Origin: CAVSRC01 sp963743015 | GTDB lineage: Bacteria > Pseudomonadota > Alphaproteobacteria > Rhizobiales > Kaistiaceae | DNA: 64,000 bases | Direction: 5' to 3' | Assembly: GCA_963743015.1 (NCBI GenBank) | Contig: CAVUOD010000016.1 | Span: 1-64,000, forward strand | In this document: positions 25,587 to 34,039 of the stretch, piece by piece | Layout of the letters: each line of letters begins with the position of its first letter | Position numbering within the stretch: position 1 is the stretch's first letter | Translations under genes and position numbers: made by a program | Notes under the pieces: model-generated | Seen by the model: the letters and a program-made list of their open reading frames with translations, nothing else | The model's database searches: none | Told to the model about the DNA's origin: nothing

Positions 25587-26243
25587 CTAGGTGGGAATGG
25601 TGGTCTTGCGTTCGACGTATTTGCCGAGCCGCTCGATGCCGTAATTGATGAAGAAGTAGATGGCGCCCGCCAGGAAATAGAAGGGCAGGCTCATGAAGGT
25701 GCGCGAGATGATCTCCTGCGTGGCGAGCAGCAGTTCGCCCACGCCGATGATCGACAGCAGCGTCGAGGCCTTGACCATCTCGGCTGCGGTGTTGACCCAG
25801 GTCGGCAGGATCTGGCGGATTGCCTGCGGCACCAGGACGTAGATGAAGGCCCGCGGGAAGGTCAGGCCGATCGCCTTGCAGGCTTCCAGCTGGCCGTGCG
25901 GAATCGCCTGCAGGGCGCCGCGGATGATCTCGCCCATGTGCGAGCTGCAGAAGATGGTCAGCGCGAAGACGCCGGCCTGGAACGGGCTCAACTGCAGACC
26001 GATGGTGCTCAGCACGTAGAAGCTGGCCAGGACCAGGACGAGGACCGGCGTGCCGCGGATAAAATCGACATAGCCGCGCATCAGCCAGCGTATGGGGCGC
26101 ACGCCGTAGGTCAGGCCCAGCCCGACGAGTATGCCGAGAACAGAGCCGGCGAGGATCGCCAGCGCCGAGATCGTCACGGTCAGCTCGATGCCGCGGATGA
26201 GCGGCATGCGGGCGATCCAGATCTGGTCGAGGAAGTGGATCAT
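25587..26243 (-). CDS. Polar amino-acid ABC transporter permease (HisM/GlnP type), subunit 2
   Basis: 218 residues with about five membrane helices. The family motif GELLLATQEII and the EAA loop EACKAIGLTFPRAFIYVLVP are clear, and FIRGTPVLVLVL is the usual FxRGTP segment. ATG 26243 starts five bases after the stop of the first permease. It pairs with the adjacent permease to build a heterodimeric channel for a polar amino acid. A longer ORF reading through this region is only an in-frame extension into the other permease in the wrong frame. Confidence 0.92.
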   Translation of the reverse strand: MIHFLDQIWIARMPLIRGIELTVTISALAILAGSVLGILVGLGLTYGVRPIRWLMRGYVDFIRGTPVLVLVLASFYVLSTIGLQLSPFQAGVFALTIFCSSHMGEIIRGALQAIPHGQLEACKAIGLTFPRAFIYVLVPQAIRQILPTWVNTAAEMVKASTLLSIIGVGELLLATQEIISRTFMSLPFYFLAGAIYFFINYGIERLGKYVERKTTIPT

Positions 26244-26248
26244 GGCGC

Positions 26249-26911
26249 TCACTTGGGGATCGCGAGACGCCGCTCGACGACGCGCATGAGGGCGGCGAGC
26301 GCGGCGCAGGTCGCCACGTAGAGGCAGCTGGCGACAATCCAGGTCTCGACCACGCGGAAGGTCTCGACGTTGATCTTGCGCGCTTCGAAGGTGAGCTCCG
26401 GCACCGCGATCACGGCTGCCAGCGAGGTGTCCTTGAACAGCGAGATGAAGGTGCTCGACAGGGACGGCAGGACGTTGCGTACCATGACGGGAATGGTGAT
26501 CGAGGTGCGGATCTGCATCTCGCTGAGCCCGATCGCCAGCCCCGCCTCGCGCAGGCCGGGCGGGATGGAAAGCAGACCGGCGCGGAAGACCTCGGTGAGA
26601 TAGGCGCCCGAATAGAGTGCCAGCGTGAGGATGAAGGATTCGAGCTTGCCGAGCCGGATGCCCATCTCGGGCAGGGCGAAATAGGTGAACAGGATGAGGA
26701 CAAGGATCGGCGTGTTGCGCAGCACCGTCACATAGACCGATGCCGGCGCCTTGAGCCATTGCGATTTGCCGATCATCGCGAAGGCAAGCACGAGGCCGAT
26801 CACGCAGCCGAGCGATATGGCCGCAATCGCCAGTCCGAGGCCGAGCGCAAGTCCCTGGAGCAGAAGGTCGAAGCTGCGCCAGACGGCCGCGAAATTCAGT
26901 GTGTAGCCCAT
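26249..26911 (-). CDS. Polar amino-acid ABC transporter permease (HisQ type), subunit 1
   Basis: 220 residues, five predicted membrane helices. Landmarks are TVLRNTPILVLILF, YLTEVFRAGLLSIPPG and EAGLAIGLSEMQIRTSI (EAA loop). It follows the binding-protein gene by 66 bases and precedes the second permease by five bases. It is the partner channel subunit of the importer. Confidence 0.92.
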   Translation of the reverse strand: MGYTLNFAAVWRSFDLLLQGLALGLGLAIAAISLGCVIGLVLAFAMIGKSQWLKAPASVYVTVLRNTPILVLILFTYFALPEMGIRLGKLESFILTLALYSGAYLTEVFRAGLLSIPPGLREAGLAIGLSEMQIRTSITIPVMVRNVLPSLSSTFISLFKDTSLAAVIAVPELTFEARKINVETFRVVETWIVASCLYVATCAALAALMRVVERRLAIPK

Positions 26912-26977
26912 GAGGTCATGCCCGCCGAAGGGAAGCGGTGGGCCAGGCCCGCGCCCGGCCCACCCGATGGCATCAGC

Positions 26978-27823
26978 CTACTTGTATTCGACCGGGAAGC
27001 CGATCTGCGGCGGCGGCAGTTCCTTGCCGAACCACTTCTTGAAGGAGGCCGCATAGGTGTCGAATTCGACGCCGGTCATCGCTTCGTGCAGGGCCGTGTT
27101 GACGAAGTTGAGCCAGTCCTGGTCGCCGCGCTTGACCGCACAGGCATAGGTCTGCGGATACCAGCCGTAACCGCCGTCCTTATACTGGTTGGGGTTCTGG
27201 GTCATGTACCACAGGATCGACGACTGGTCGGTGGCGACAGCATCGGCGCGGCCCGAATTGAGCGCCTGATAGATCAGGTCGACCAAATCGTACTGGTCGA
27301 CCTTGGCCGCCGGCAGGCCGGCGTGGACCATGGATTCGGCATAGACGTTCTGCAGCACCGCGACGGTGACCTTGTCGCCGGCCGCCTTGAGCGCGGCATA
27401 GTCGGCATAGGAACTGTCGGCCTTCAGCATCAGGCCGACGCCTTCGCGATAGTAGGGAATGGTGAAGGCAACCTGCTGGGCGCGCTCGCCGGTCACGGTC
27501 ATGAACTGGCAGGTGACGTCGACCTTGCCGGTGGTGATGTTGGGAATGCGCGCGTCCGAGGACTGGATCACGTACTCGATCTTGTCGGGATCAGCGAACA
27601 GCGCCTTGGCGATGATGTGACCCATGTCGACATCGAAGCCCTGCAGCTTGTCGTCGGCGCTCTTGAAGTGCCACGGCGGATTCGTGCTGCCGGTGCCGAG
27701 GATGAGATGCCCGCGCGCAAGGACCGTGTCGAGAAGGCTGGCGTCCTGAGCGAAAGCCGGTGCCACTGAAAGCAGTAATGCGGTGGTCAGCGAAAGTGCG
27801 CCGACGCGCAACGAAAAGGTCAT
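26978..27823 (-). CDS. Amino-acid-binding periplasmic protein, family 3 (SBP_bac_3)
   Basis: 281 residues with a Sec signal (GALSLTTALLLSVAPAFA, about 6-24). Family 3 signatures: GSTNPPWHFKSADDKLQGFD, VDVTCQFMTVTGERAQQV and GRADAVATDQSSILWYM. The Arg in GERAQQ normally binds the amino-acid carboxylate. ATG 27823 is chosen because GGGGGAT lies upstream and the signal peptide starts directly. It is the first gene of the nine-gene minus-strand operon that ends with the DUF1185 pair. The ligand is an amino acid or close analogue. Confidence 0.92.
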   Translation of the reverse strand: MTFSLRVGALSLTTALLLSVAPAFAQDASLLDTVLARGHLILGTGSTNPPWHFKSADDKLQGFDVDMGHIIAKALFADPDKIEYVIQSSDARIPNITTGKVDVTCQFMTVTGERAQQVAFTIPYYREGVGLMLKADSSYADYAALKAAGDKVTVAVLQNVYAESMVHAGLPAAKVDQYDLVDLIYQALNSGRADAVATDQSSILWYMTQNPNQYKDGGYGWYPQTYACAVKRGDQDWLNFVNTALHEAMTGVEFDTYAASFKKWFGKELPPPQIGFPVEYK

Positions 27824-27853
27824 GCCGGTATCCCCCTGTTGACGGAGTGGTGT

Positions 27854-27877
27854 GTCCAATATTTTGGACATATGTCC
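27854..27877 (-). promoter_or_regulatory. Overlapping palindromes, probable operator of the amino-acid operon
   Basis: Two perfect palindromes share a half-site: GTCCAA-TATT-TTGGAC (27854-27869) and GGACATATGTCC (27866-27877). Thus three GGAC/GTCC half-sites are phased within 24 bases, starting 31 bases upstream of the binding-protein ATG. The site overlaps where a promoter should be. The IclR-family regulator encoded in the operon is the best candidate ligand; this is inference. Confidence 0.65.
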
Positions 27878-28217
27878 TTGCTATTGGATTGGCGTATCAA
27901 GCGCCGCATGACTGAGGATTGTCAAGACGGATCTGCCCGACGGGCTCCGGGGCTGGGGCGGATCGCCATCGGCGCGTGAGACGATGCGGGATCCGGCGTC
28001 TGAAATCGGATCGTTGCGGCCAGCGCCTTTCGCCGGCGCGACGAACCGCAAGGCCGCGGCGCGAGGGGGAAGCCGGTATCCGGCGTCGAATTGCGAGAAA
28101 GCGATGCGCCATCGGCGGCGCAATTCTCCCGGCAAATCGTCCGAGGGCCGATTCGGCGAGCGCGCGACGACGCGGCGTTGCGCTCGCTGGGCTGATTTGC
28201 CGAGAGACGCGCCGCAG
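27878..28217. other. Intergenic region between the two amino-acid ABC operons
   Basis: 340 GC-rich bases between the end of the LivF-like gene and the operator of the polar amino-acid operon. Open frames occur on both strands, but they overlap each other and show no family resemblance. No terminator with a T-run was found. Confidence 0.35.
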
Positions 28218-28949
28218 CTAGGCCGGTTCGATGCCGAGATATGCGGCACGGATGGCCGGATCTCCGGCCAGGTCGCGCGCCGTCCCTTGCTTGACGATCC
28301 GCCCGGTCTCCATGACATAGGCGCGGTCGGCGATCGAGAAGGCCGCGAAGACGTCCTGTTCGACCAGCAGGATGGCGATTTGCCGTTCGCGCACCGTGTC
28401 GAGGATGGCCAACAGCCGGTCGACGATGACCGGCGCCAGACCGAGGCTCATCTCGTCGATCATCAGGAGGCGCGGTGACGCCATCAGCCCACGGGCGACG
28501 GCACACATCTGCTGCTCGCCACCGGACAGGTTGCCGGCGAGCTGGTGGCGGCGCTCGCGCAGGATGGGAAAGAGCGCGTGCACCCAGGCGAGGCTGTCGG
28601 CGACCGCAGCCTTGTCGGTCAGCCGGTGAGCGCCCATGATCAGGTTCTCCTCGACCGTCATGCGGTGAAAGAGCTGGCGTCCTTCAGGCACCTGAACGAG
28701 GCCGCGGGCAAAGACCCGCTCGGGCGTCAGCGGAAGGATGTCCTCGCCATCGAAGGCAATCGTGCCGGTGGCGGCGATGACGCGCGAGACGGCGCGCAGC
28801 AGCGTCGTCTTGCCGGCGCCGTTGTTGCCGACGAGCGCGACGATCTCGCCGCGCCCGACTTCGATGTCGATGCCGAACAGGGCCGGCGCGGCGCCGTAGC
28901 CGGCCTCGAGCCCGGCGATGCTGAGCAGCGGTGCGTCGGGTCGGCTCAT
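28218..28949 (-). CDS. livF: Branched-chain amino-acid type ABC ATPase (LivF)
   Basis: 243 residues. Walker A GNNGAGKT, signature LSGGEQQMCAVARGL, Walker B LLMIDEMSLGLAP and VPEGRQLF are typical LivF. ATG 28949 overlaps the LivG stop as ATGA. With LivG it powers a HAAT-family importer encoded by this five-gene operon. Substrates of such systems include branched-chain amino acids, amides, urea and aromatic acids, so the Liv name marks the family, not the ligand. Confidence 0.92.
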   Translation of the reverse strand: MSRPDAPLLSIAGLEAGYGAAPALFGIDIEVGRGEIVALVGNNGAGKTTLLRAVSRVIAATGTIAFDGEDILPLTPERVFARGLVQVPEGRQLFHRMTVEENLIMGAHRLTDKAAVADSLAWVHALFPILRERRHQLAGNLSGGEQQMCAVARGLMASPRLLMIDEMSLGLAPVIVDRLLAILDTVRERQIAILLVEQDVFAAFSIADRAYVMETGRIVKQGTARDLAGDPAIRAAYLGIEPA

Positions 28950-29689
28950 GTCCGCCGCTTCCCGAGATAGGCTTCGATGACCTTGGGATCGTCGAACACG
29001 GTGGCGGTATCGCCTTCGGCGATCGGTTTGCCGTGGTGCAGCACCAGCACCCGGTCGGCCAGGCTGCGCACCGCCTTCATGATGTGCTCGATGATCAGGA
29101 TGGTGATGCCGCGTTCGCGGATCTGCTGGACGACGTCGACCACCTCCTCGACCTCGACCGCATTCAGTCCCGCCATCACTTCGTCGAGCAGCAGGAGCTT
29201 CGGCCTCAGCGCCAGCGCCTTGGCGAGTTCCAGCCGCTTGCGGTCGGGGCCACTGAGCGCCCCGGCCTTCTGGTCGGCGCGCGCGCCGAGCCCGACGAAG
29301 GTCAGCCATTCGCGGGCGTGCTCGCGGGCGACCGTCATCGATCGCTGGCCGCCGCCATAGCCGAACAACGCACCGACGGCGACATTCTCCAGCGCCGTCA
29401 GGCCGAGGAACGGCTTCATCACCTGGAAGGTCCGGCCAATGCCGAGGTGGGCCCGCCGGTAGGGCGGCAGACCGCCGATCGTGCTGCCGGCGAAGATCAG
29501 TTCGCCCTCGTCTGCGGCAAACGTGCCGCTGATCATGTTGACCAGGGTCGTCTTGCCGGCGCCGTTCGGACCGATCACCGCCAGGATTTCGCCGGGAGTC
29601 AGCGTGAAGCTGACCGCATCCACCGAGACGAGACCCTGAAAGCGTTTGGTCAGGCCGCGTGCCTCGAACAGTGGAGGGGCGGTGCTCAT
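28946..29689 (-). CDS. livG: Branched-chain amino-acid type ABC ATPase (LivG)
   Basis: 247 residues. Walker A GPNGAGKT, Walker B KLLLLDEVMAGLNAVEV and the LivG-type RTFQVMKPF are present. The signature is atypical: the position expected to read LSGGxxK reads LSGPDRKRLELAKAL, with Pro in place of the second Gly. ATGA overlaps on both sides (LivM upstream, LivF downstream) show coupled translation. Confidence 0.91.
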   Translation of the reverse strand: MSTAPPLFEARGLTKRFQGLVSVDAVSFTLTPGEILAVIGPNGAGKTTLVNMISGTFAADEGELIFAGSTIGGLPPYRRAHLGIGRTFQVMKPFLGLTALENVAVGALFGYGGGQRSMTVAREHAREWLTFVGLGARADQKAGALSGPDRKRLELAKALALRPKLLLLDEVMAGLNAVEVEEVVDVVQQIRERGITILIIEHIMKAVRSLADRVLVLHHGKPIAEGDTATVFDDPKVIEAYLGKRRT

Positions 29690-30633
29690 AGCCGGTGTAT
29701 CCGGATGTTCTGCAGGAGATAGGCCGGCCCGTGCCGCCGGATTCCGGGCAGAAGGTCGGCAAGGCCGCGCGGCATGAAGATCACCGACAGGACGATGACG
29801 ATGCCAAAGAGCAGTGCGGCGGCGGTAGAGATCCAGTTCGCCAGCAGTTCGTACACTGCGGAGAGCAGGAAGGCACCGAGAACCGGGCCGAACACGGTGC
29901 CCGGTCCGCCGAGCATGGCCATGATGACCATGCGGACGTTCAGCGTCAGGTCGAAGGCACTGGCCGGGTCGATGAAGGTGATCCAGTAGGCGTTGATTCC
30001 CCCGGCGATCGCCGTGAACAGGGCGGAGAGCACCAGAGCCATCGTCTTGTAGAGCGTGGTGTTGACGCCCATCGAGGCGGCCGCGTCCTCATCCTCACGG
30101 ATGGCGATGAGGCCCGCGCCGAAGCGGCTTCCTGCGATCCAGGCGACGGTCAGCACACAGGCAATGAGCAATGCCAGGGCTAGCTCGTAGAACATGTTGT
30201 CGGCGCGGGTCAGCGGCAGGACGAGGCCGGTATTGGCGCCGGCGATATCGAGATTGGCGATGATCGCCTGCATCGCCGCGGAGACGCCGAGAGTGGCGAT
30301 GGCGAAATAGTGGCCCTGAAGGCGCAGAACCGGCAGGCCGATGAGCAGCGCGCACAGCATGGCGAGAGCCGCGCCAAAGGCGAGTCCGACGCCGAAGGGC
30401 AAGTTGAACTGGACCATGGCAATGGCGGTGCCATAGGTGCCGAGGCCGTAGAAGACGGAATTGCCGAAGGATGGATAGCCGGTGAATCCGCCGATGATGT
30501 TCCACGATTGCGCCAGCGTCGCGAAGAGCAGCGCATTGATGCCGTACTGGATCAGCACGGCGTCGCCGAGAAGCGGCGCAGCGGCGAGCAGCGCCGCACC
30601 GATGACTGCAACGATCCAGATCCAAGCGCGCAT
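29686..30633 (-). CDS. livM: Branched-chain amino-acid type ABC permease (LivM)
   Basis: 315 residues, about nine membrane helices. The landmarks GFTGYPSFGNSVFYGLGTYG and LRLQGHYFAIATLG identify LivM. Its ATG at 30633 shares one base with the LivH stop. The frame remains open far upstream inside livH, but those codons are antisense-like and not conserved. Inner-membrane channel subunit paired with LivH. Confidence 0.92.
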   Translation of the reverse strand: MRAWIWIVAVIGAALLAAAPLLGDAVLIQYGINALLFATLAQSWNIIGGFTGYPSFGNSVFYGLGTYGTAIAMVQFNLPFGVGLAFGAALAMLCALLIGLPVLRLQGHYFAIATLGVSAAMQAIIANLDIAGANTGLVLPLTRADNMFYELALALLIACVLTVAWIAGSRFGAGLIAIREDEDAAASMGVNTTLYKTMALVLSALFTAIAGGINAYWITFIDPASAFDLTLNVRMVIMAMLGGPGTVFGPVLGAFLLSAVYELLANWISTAAALLFGIVIVLSVIFMPRGLADLLPGIRRHGPAYLLQNIRIHRL

Positions 30634-31490
30634 CAGGCCGACCTCAGAGCCCGGGTCGGGCGCAAGACGAGGACGAGGACGAGAAGTCCGAAGCTGATGA
30701 CGTCGGAGAAGGTCGGGCCGAGGTAAAGCGCGGCAAGCAATTCGGCAATGCCGATCGCCAGCCCCGCAAGAATTACCGCGAAGGGATTGTCGAGGCCGCC
30801 GATCACGGCAATCACGAACGACTTCGCCGTCAGGCTTACGCCGACATAGGGCGTGAGGTGCGAGATGAGGCCATAGAGGCCGCCGGCCGCACCGGCGAGC
30901 GCCGCACCGATGCCGAAGGTCACGGCATAGACCTGGCGCGGGTTGATGCCGTAGAGCCGCGCTGCCGTCAGGTTCTGTGCGGTGGCGCGTATGGCGCGGC
31001 CGAGCGGCAGGCGGGTGAGGACGAACCATAGCGCCGCCGCCAGGATCCAGGCGATGGCAAAGGCAGCCAGGCGGGCCAGCGGGATGGTCACGCCGAGAAC
31101 GGTGACGTTGGCGCCGGCATAGCTTGGATTGATCGTGCGGAAGTCGGCGCTGAAGGCGAGCAAAGCGAGATAGGTCAGCACCACGTCGAGGCCGAAGGTG
31201 ATGAGCAGGGTGTTGAGCTGCGCCGAGCGGATGATCTGGTTGAGGACGGTGATCTGCAGCAGGTAGCCGAAGCCGAACATGATCAGCATGGCGAATGGCA
31301 ATGCGACGAACGGATCGAGGCCGGCCAGCGTGAACAGGTAGTAGGTGGCGTAGCCACCGAGCATGATGAAGGCGCCGTGCGACAGGTTGACGATGTTGAG
31401 GACACCCCACACCAGCGCCATGCCGAGGGCCATCAGCCCGTAGAGACCGCCGAGCAGGATGCCGTTGACGATGATCTGGGCAAGCAGCAC
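30633..31490 (-). CDS. livH: Branched-chain amino-acid type ABC permease (LivH)
   Basis: About 285 residues, multi-pass. N-terminal NGILLGGLYGLMALGMALVW and NIVNLSHGAFIMLGGYATYY are classic LivH. GTG 31490 is preferred over the open frame to 31526 because AAGG lies eight bases before it and the extra residues are arginine-rich. It pairs with LivM. The binding protein is encoded 74 bases upstream. Confidence 0.9.
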   Translation of the reverse strand: MLLAQIIVNGILLGGLYGLMALGMALVWGVLNIVNLSHGAFIMLGGYATYYLFTLAGLDPFVALPFAMLIMFGFGYLLQITVLNQIIRSAQLNTLLITFGLDVVLTYLALLAFSADFRTINPSYAGANVTVLGVTIPLARLAAFAIAWILAAALWFVLTRLPLGRAIRATAQNLTAARLYGINPRQVYAVTFGIGAALAGAAGGLYGLISHLTPYVGVSLTAKSFVIAVIGGLDNPFAVILAGLAIGIAELLAALYLGPTFSDVISFGLLVLVLVLRPTRALRSA

Positions 31491-31563
31491 GGAAGACGCC
31501 TTCTCAAACGCCCGCCGCCGGCGCACCGGCGACGGGCGATCTCCGCATCAGGTCAGGACTGCG

Positions 31564-32772
31564 TCACTTGCGGGAACCCCATGCCGGCGTCGGATACATC
31601 GGCTTGCCGAGGAAGTCGCTGGTATAGACCGGAACGACGTTGCCATCCTGGATCTGGATGACGATCTGCGGCAGCACGATCTGCCCGTTGGCGCCGTATT
31701 TGACGTGGGCATAGAGGCTGTCGAAGCTGATCGAGGCGATCGCATCGCGAACCTTGGCGGGGTCGAGCGAACCGGCCTTCTCGATGGCCAAGGCATAGGT
31801 CTCGACATCGGCGGCGCCGGAGGCGGCATGGTAGTCCGGATCGGCGCCAAACTTGTCCTTGTATGTCTTGGCAAACTCGGCGGCGTTGCCGAACCACTTG
31901 TCGGTCAGGTGCTCGTCGGGCAGCCAGGTGGTCATGCCGAAGGCGTAGTTGGCGTCGTTGCCCAGCGACTGGCGGAAGTCGTGCGTCGGCACGCCGACGG
32001 TCAGCGCATAGAGCTTGGGATTGACGTCGAGGCTCTTCATCTGGCGGATGAAATTGAGCGCATCGGTCTCGTGGCCGGTCCACAGGATCACGTCCGGATT
32101 CTTCGACTTGATGATCGAGAGGATCGAAGAGAACTCCCCGTTGCCGTCGGCGAACTTCTCGTCGGCGACGAGATCGAGGCCGGCATCCTTGAGAAGCGCG
32201 CGCGTGCCCTTGGCGACCGAGACGTCGAAGCTGTCATCGGCGGCGACCAGCGCCGCGGTTGAGGGCTTGGGATCGAGCTTGCCGAGCATCTCGATGGTGC
32301 TCGAGAAATAGGCTCCGGCGGGCGGCAGGGTGCCGAAGACGTATTTGTAGCCGCGCGAGAAGATCTGGCCGGAGGCGCCGCCGCCCTCGACCATGGGCAC
32401 CTGATATTTCTCGGCGACCGAACTGGTGTCGAGCACATAGTTGCTGGCAAACGGCCCGAGCAGGAAGTTCACCTTGTCGGAGGTCAGGAGCTGCGTGTAC
32501 TGGCGCACGGCCAGACTGGGATTGGACTGGTTGTCGTAGAGTTTGAGCGCCAGCTTGTAGGTCTTGTCACCGACCTTGATGCCGCCCTTGGCGTTGATGG
32601 TGTCGACGGCGAGCTGATAGGAATTGGCGTAATAGCGCCCGGTATTCGCCTGGCCGCCGGTCTGCTGGACCGCGGCGCCGAGGGTGATGACATTGTCCTG
32701 TGCATGGGCGGCAACCGACGCCGACAACATGAAAGCCGGCACGGTGGCAAGGACTGCAACCGAAAATTTCAT
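31564..32772 (-). CDS. HAAT-type ABC substrate-binding protein (peripla_BP_6, LivK-like)
   Basis: 402 residues with a Sec signal (VAVLATVPAFMLSASVAAHA). The mature protein has the Leu/Ile/Val-binding fold: ITLGAAVQQTGGQANTGRYY, LAVRQYTQLLTSDKVNFLLG and SKNPDVILWTGHETDALNF. It is longer than LivK itself (about 345 mature residues) and resembles the amide/urea/aromatic-acid branch. A strong GGGAGGG precedes ATG 32772. It is the first gene of the operon, consistent with higher expression of the binding protein. Confidence 0.9.
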   Translation of the reverse strand: MKFSVAVLATVPAFMLSASVAAHAQDNVITLGAAVQQTGGQANTGRYYANSYQLAVDTINAKGGIKVGDKTYKLALKLYDNQSNPSLAVRQYTQLLTSDKVNFLLGPFASNYVLDTSSVAEKYQVPMVEGGGASGQIFSRGYKYVFGTLPPAGAYFSSTIEMLGKLDPKPSTAALVAADDSFDVSVAKGTRALLKDAGLDLVADEKFADGNGEFSSILSIIKSKNPDVILWTGHETDALNFIRQMKSLDVNPKLYALTVGVPTHDFRQSLGNDANYAFGMTTWLPDEHLTDKWFGNAAEFAKTYKDKFGADPDYHAASGAADVETYALAIEKAGSLDPAKVRDAIASISFDSLYAHVKYGANGQIVLPQIVIQIQDGNVVPVYTSDFLGKPMYPTPAWGSRK

Positions 32773-32854
32773 GAATATCCCTCCCCTTGGGTAACCCAGT
32801 AAGAAATGTCGCCCTGCTGCATTCAACTCCCGATGTCGCGACTGTTCGTGCTCG

Positions 32855-33691
32855 TCAGCAGCGATAGCGCGTGGCTCTGTGAACGTCCCTTGCGGACAGG
32901 CATAGAACATCACGGCAATGGTTTGATGTCCACCTATTGGCAGCGGTCACCGCTGGCGGCCGCTGGGACCTCGCGTTTGACGAGGCCGGAGCCTCGCCGC
33001 TGTCCGCAGGCTCGAGAACACGCCGCACCGCGCACGGCATGATGTCAGGAGGAACCAGCGTCATCCGGCGGCGGCGCCCCGGCCAATGCGACCAGACGAA
33101 CCAGGCGACGCCAGCCAGCAGAACGAGAACGACCACCAGGTCGAACTGATGGAAGACCGTGCGCAGCGTCGGGTTGCTGTTCCACTGCGCGCCGAGCACG
33201 TAGCCAATGTAGGCAAGCGCAAAGCACCACGGCCACGAACCCACGAAGGTATAGATCTGGAAGCGCAGCATCGGCATGCGCGCAAGCCCCGCCGGAAAGG
33301 CGATGAAGGTGCGCACCACCGGCAGCAGGCGGCCGATGAAAACGGTTGCGCCGCCATAGCGGGCAAAGAAGCGCTCGGCGCGACTGAGGTCGTCCGGGCG
33401 GATCAACAGATAGGGGCCCCAGCGCTCGATGACACTGCGGCCGCCATAGGCAGCCACGTAATAGGCGACCGTCGAGCCAAGGTTGCAGCCGATCGCGCCC
33501 ATGGTCGCAGCCCCGATCAGGCTGAAGCGACCGGTCGAAGCGAGATAGCCGGAGAACGGCATGATGATCTCCGACGGCAGCGGAATGCATGCCGACTCTA
33601 TGGCCATCAGGACGGCGACGCCGGCATAGCCGCCCGCAGAGATCACTGCGACGATGAAGCTGGCGAGGGCGGCGATGATGTGTTCGAGCAT
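32855..33691 (-). CDS. DedA family membrane protein with unusual C-terminal extension
   Basis: 278 residues. The DedA/SNARE-associated domain occupies about residues 1-215: SACIPLPSEIIMPFSGYLA, GCNLGSTVAYYVAAYGGR, FARYGGATVFIGRLLPVVRT (with the family Arg) and GSWPWCFALAYIGYVLG. DedA proteins are inner-membrane lipid scramblases/transporters needed for envelope homeostasis. The normal end is near WPGRRRR. The last 60 or so residues are low in hydrophobicity and resemble translated intergenic DNA, so a stop codon may have been lost. ATG 33691 places the first helix correctly. Confidence 0.83.
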   Translation of the reverse strand: MLEHIIAALASFIVAVISAGGYAGVAVLMAIESACIPLPSEIIMPFSGYLASTGRFSLIGAATMGAIGCNLGSTVAYYVAAYGGRSVIERWGPYLLIRPDDLSRAERFFARYGGATVFIGRLLPVVRTFIAFPAGLARMPMLRFQIYTFVGSWPWCFALAYIGYVLGAQWNSNPTLRTVFHQFDLVVVLVLLAGVAWFVWSHWPGRRRRMTLVPPDIMPCAVRRVLEPADSGEAPASSNARSQRPPAVTAANRWTSNHCRDVLCLSARDVHRATRYRC

Positions 33692-34039
33692 GGGCGTCCA
33701 GCCTGTTTGATGGATCTGCCGCTGCAATATCATCTGGCGGTCAAACAGTCAGGCGAACGTTGGCAATCAGGCATGCTTCGGTCGCATCAAATCGCGGCCG
33801 AGGCATGCCTGGCGCGCTGAAAGCTGGTTGAAAGGTTCGCCGGCTAGCCTCGCATTCGCGTCGCCCGCTCTTTGCCAGGAGACAGAAGATCTCGGCGGCG
33901 GCGCGAAGAGGTTGAGGAACGCCTTAATGACATCGTGTCCGAGGCGGCTTCGGGTGCTATCCGCCCCGGCCGCAACACACTTTCGTATTTGCGCGGCGGC
34001 AAGTCCGTCCCTCCCGGCTTTGTGCGAGGGGGAGGCCTG
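33692..34039. other. Divergent intergenic region (DedA / NitT-TauT operon)
   Basis: 348 bases between divergent genes. It should contain promoters for both, but no clear -35/-10 pair or palindrome was found. The in-frame upstream extension of the ATPase gene (from 33872) has no family similarity, and the ATPase start is fixed by GGGGAGG before 34040. Confidence 0.35.
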
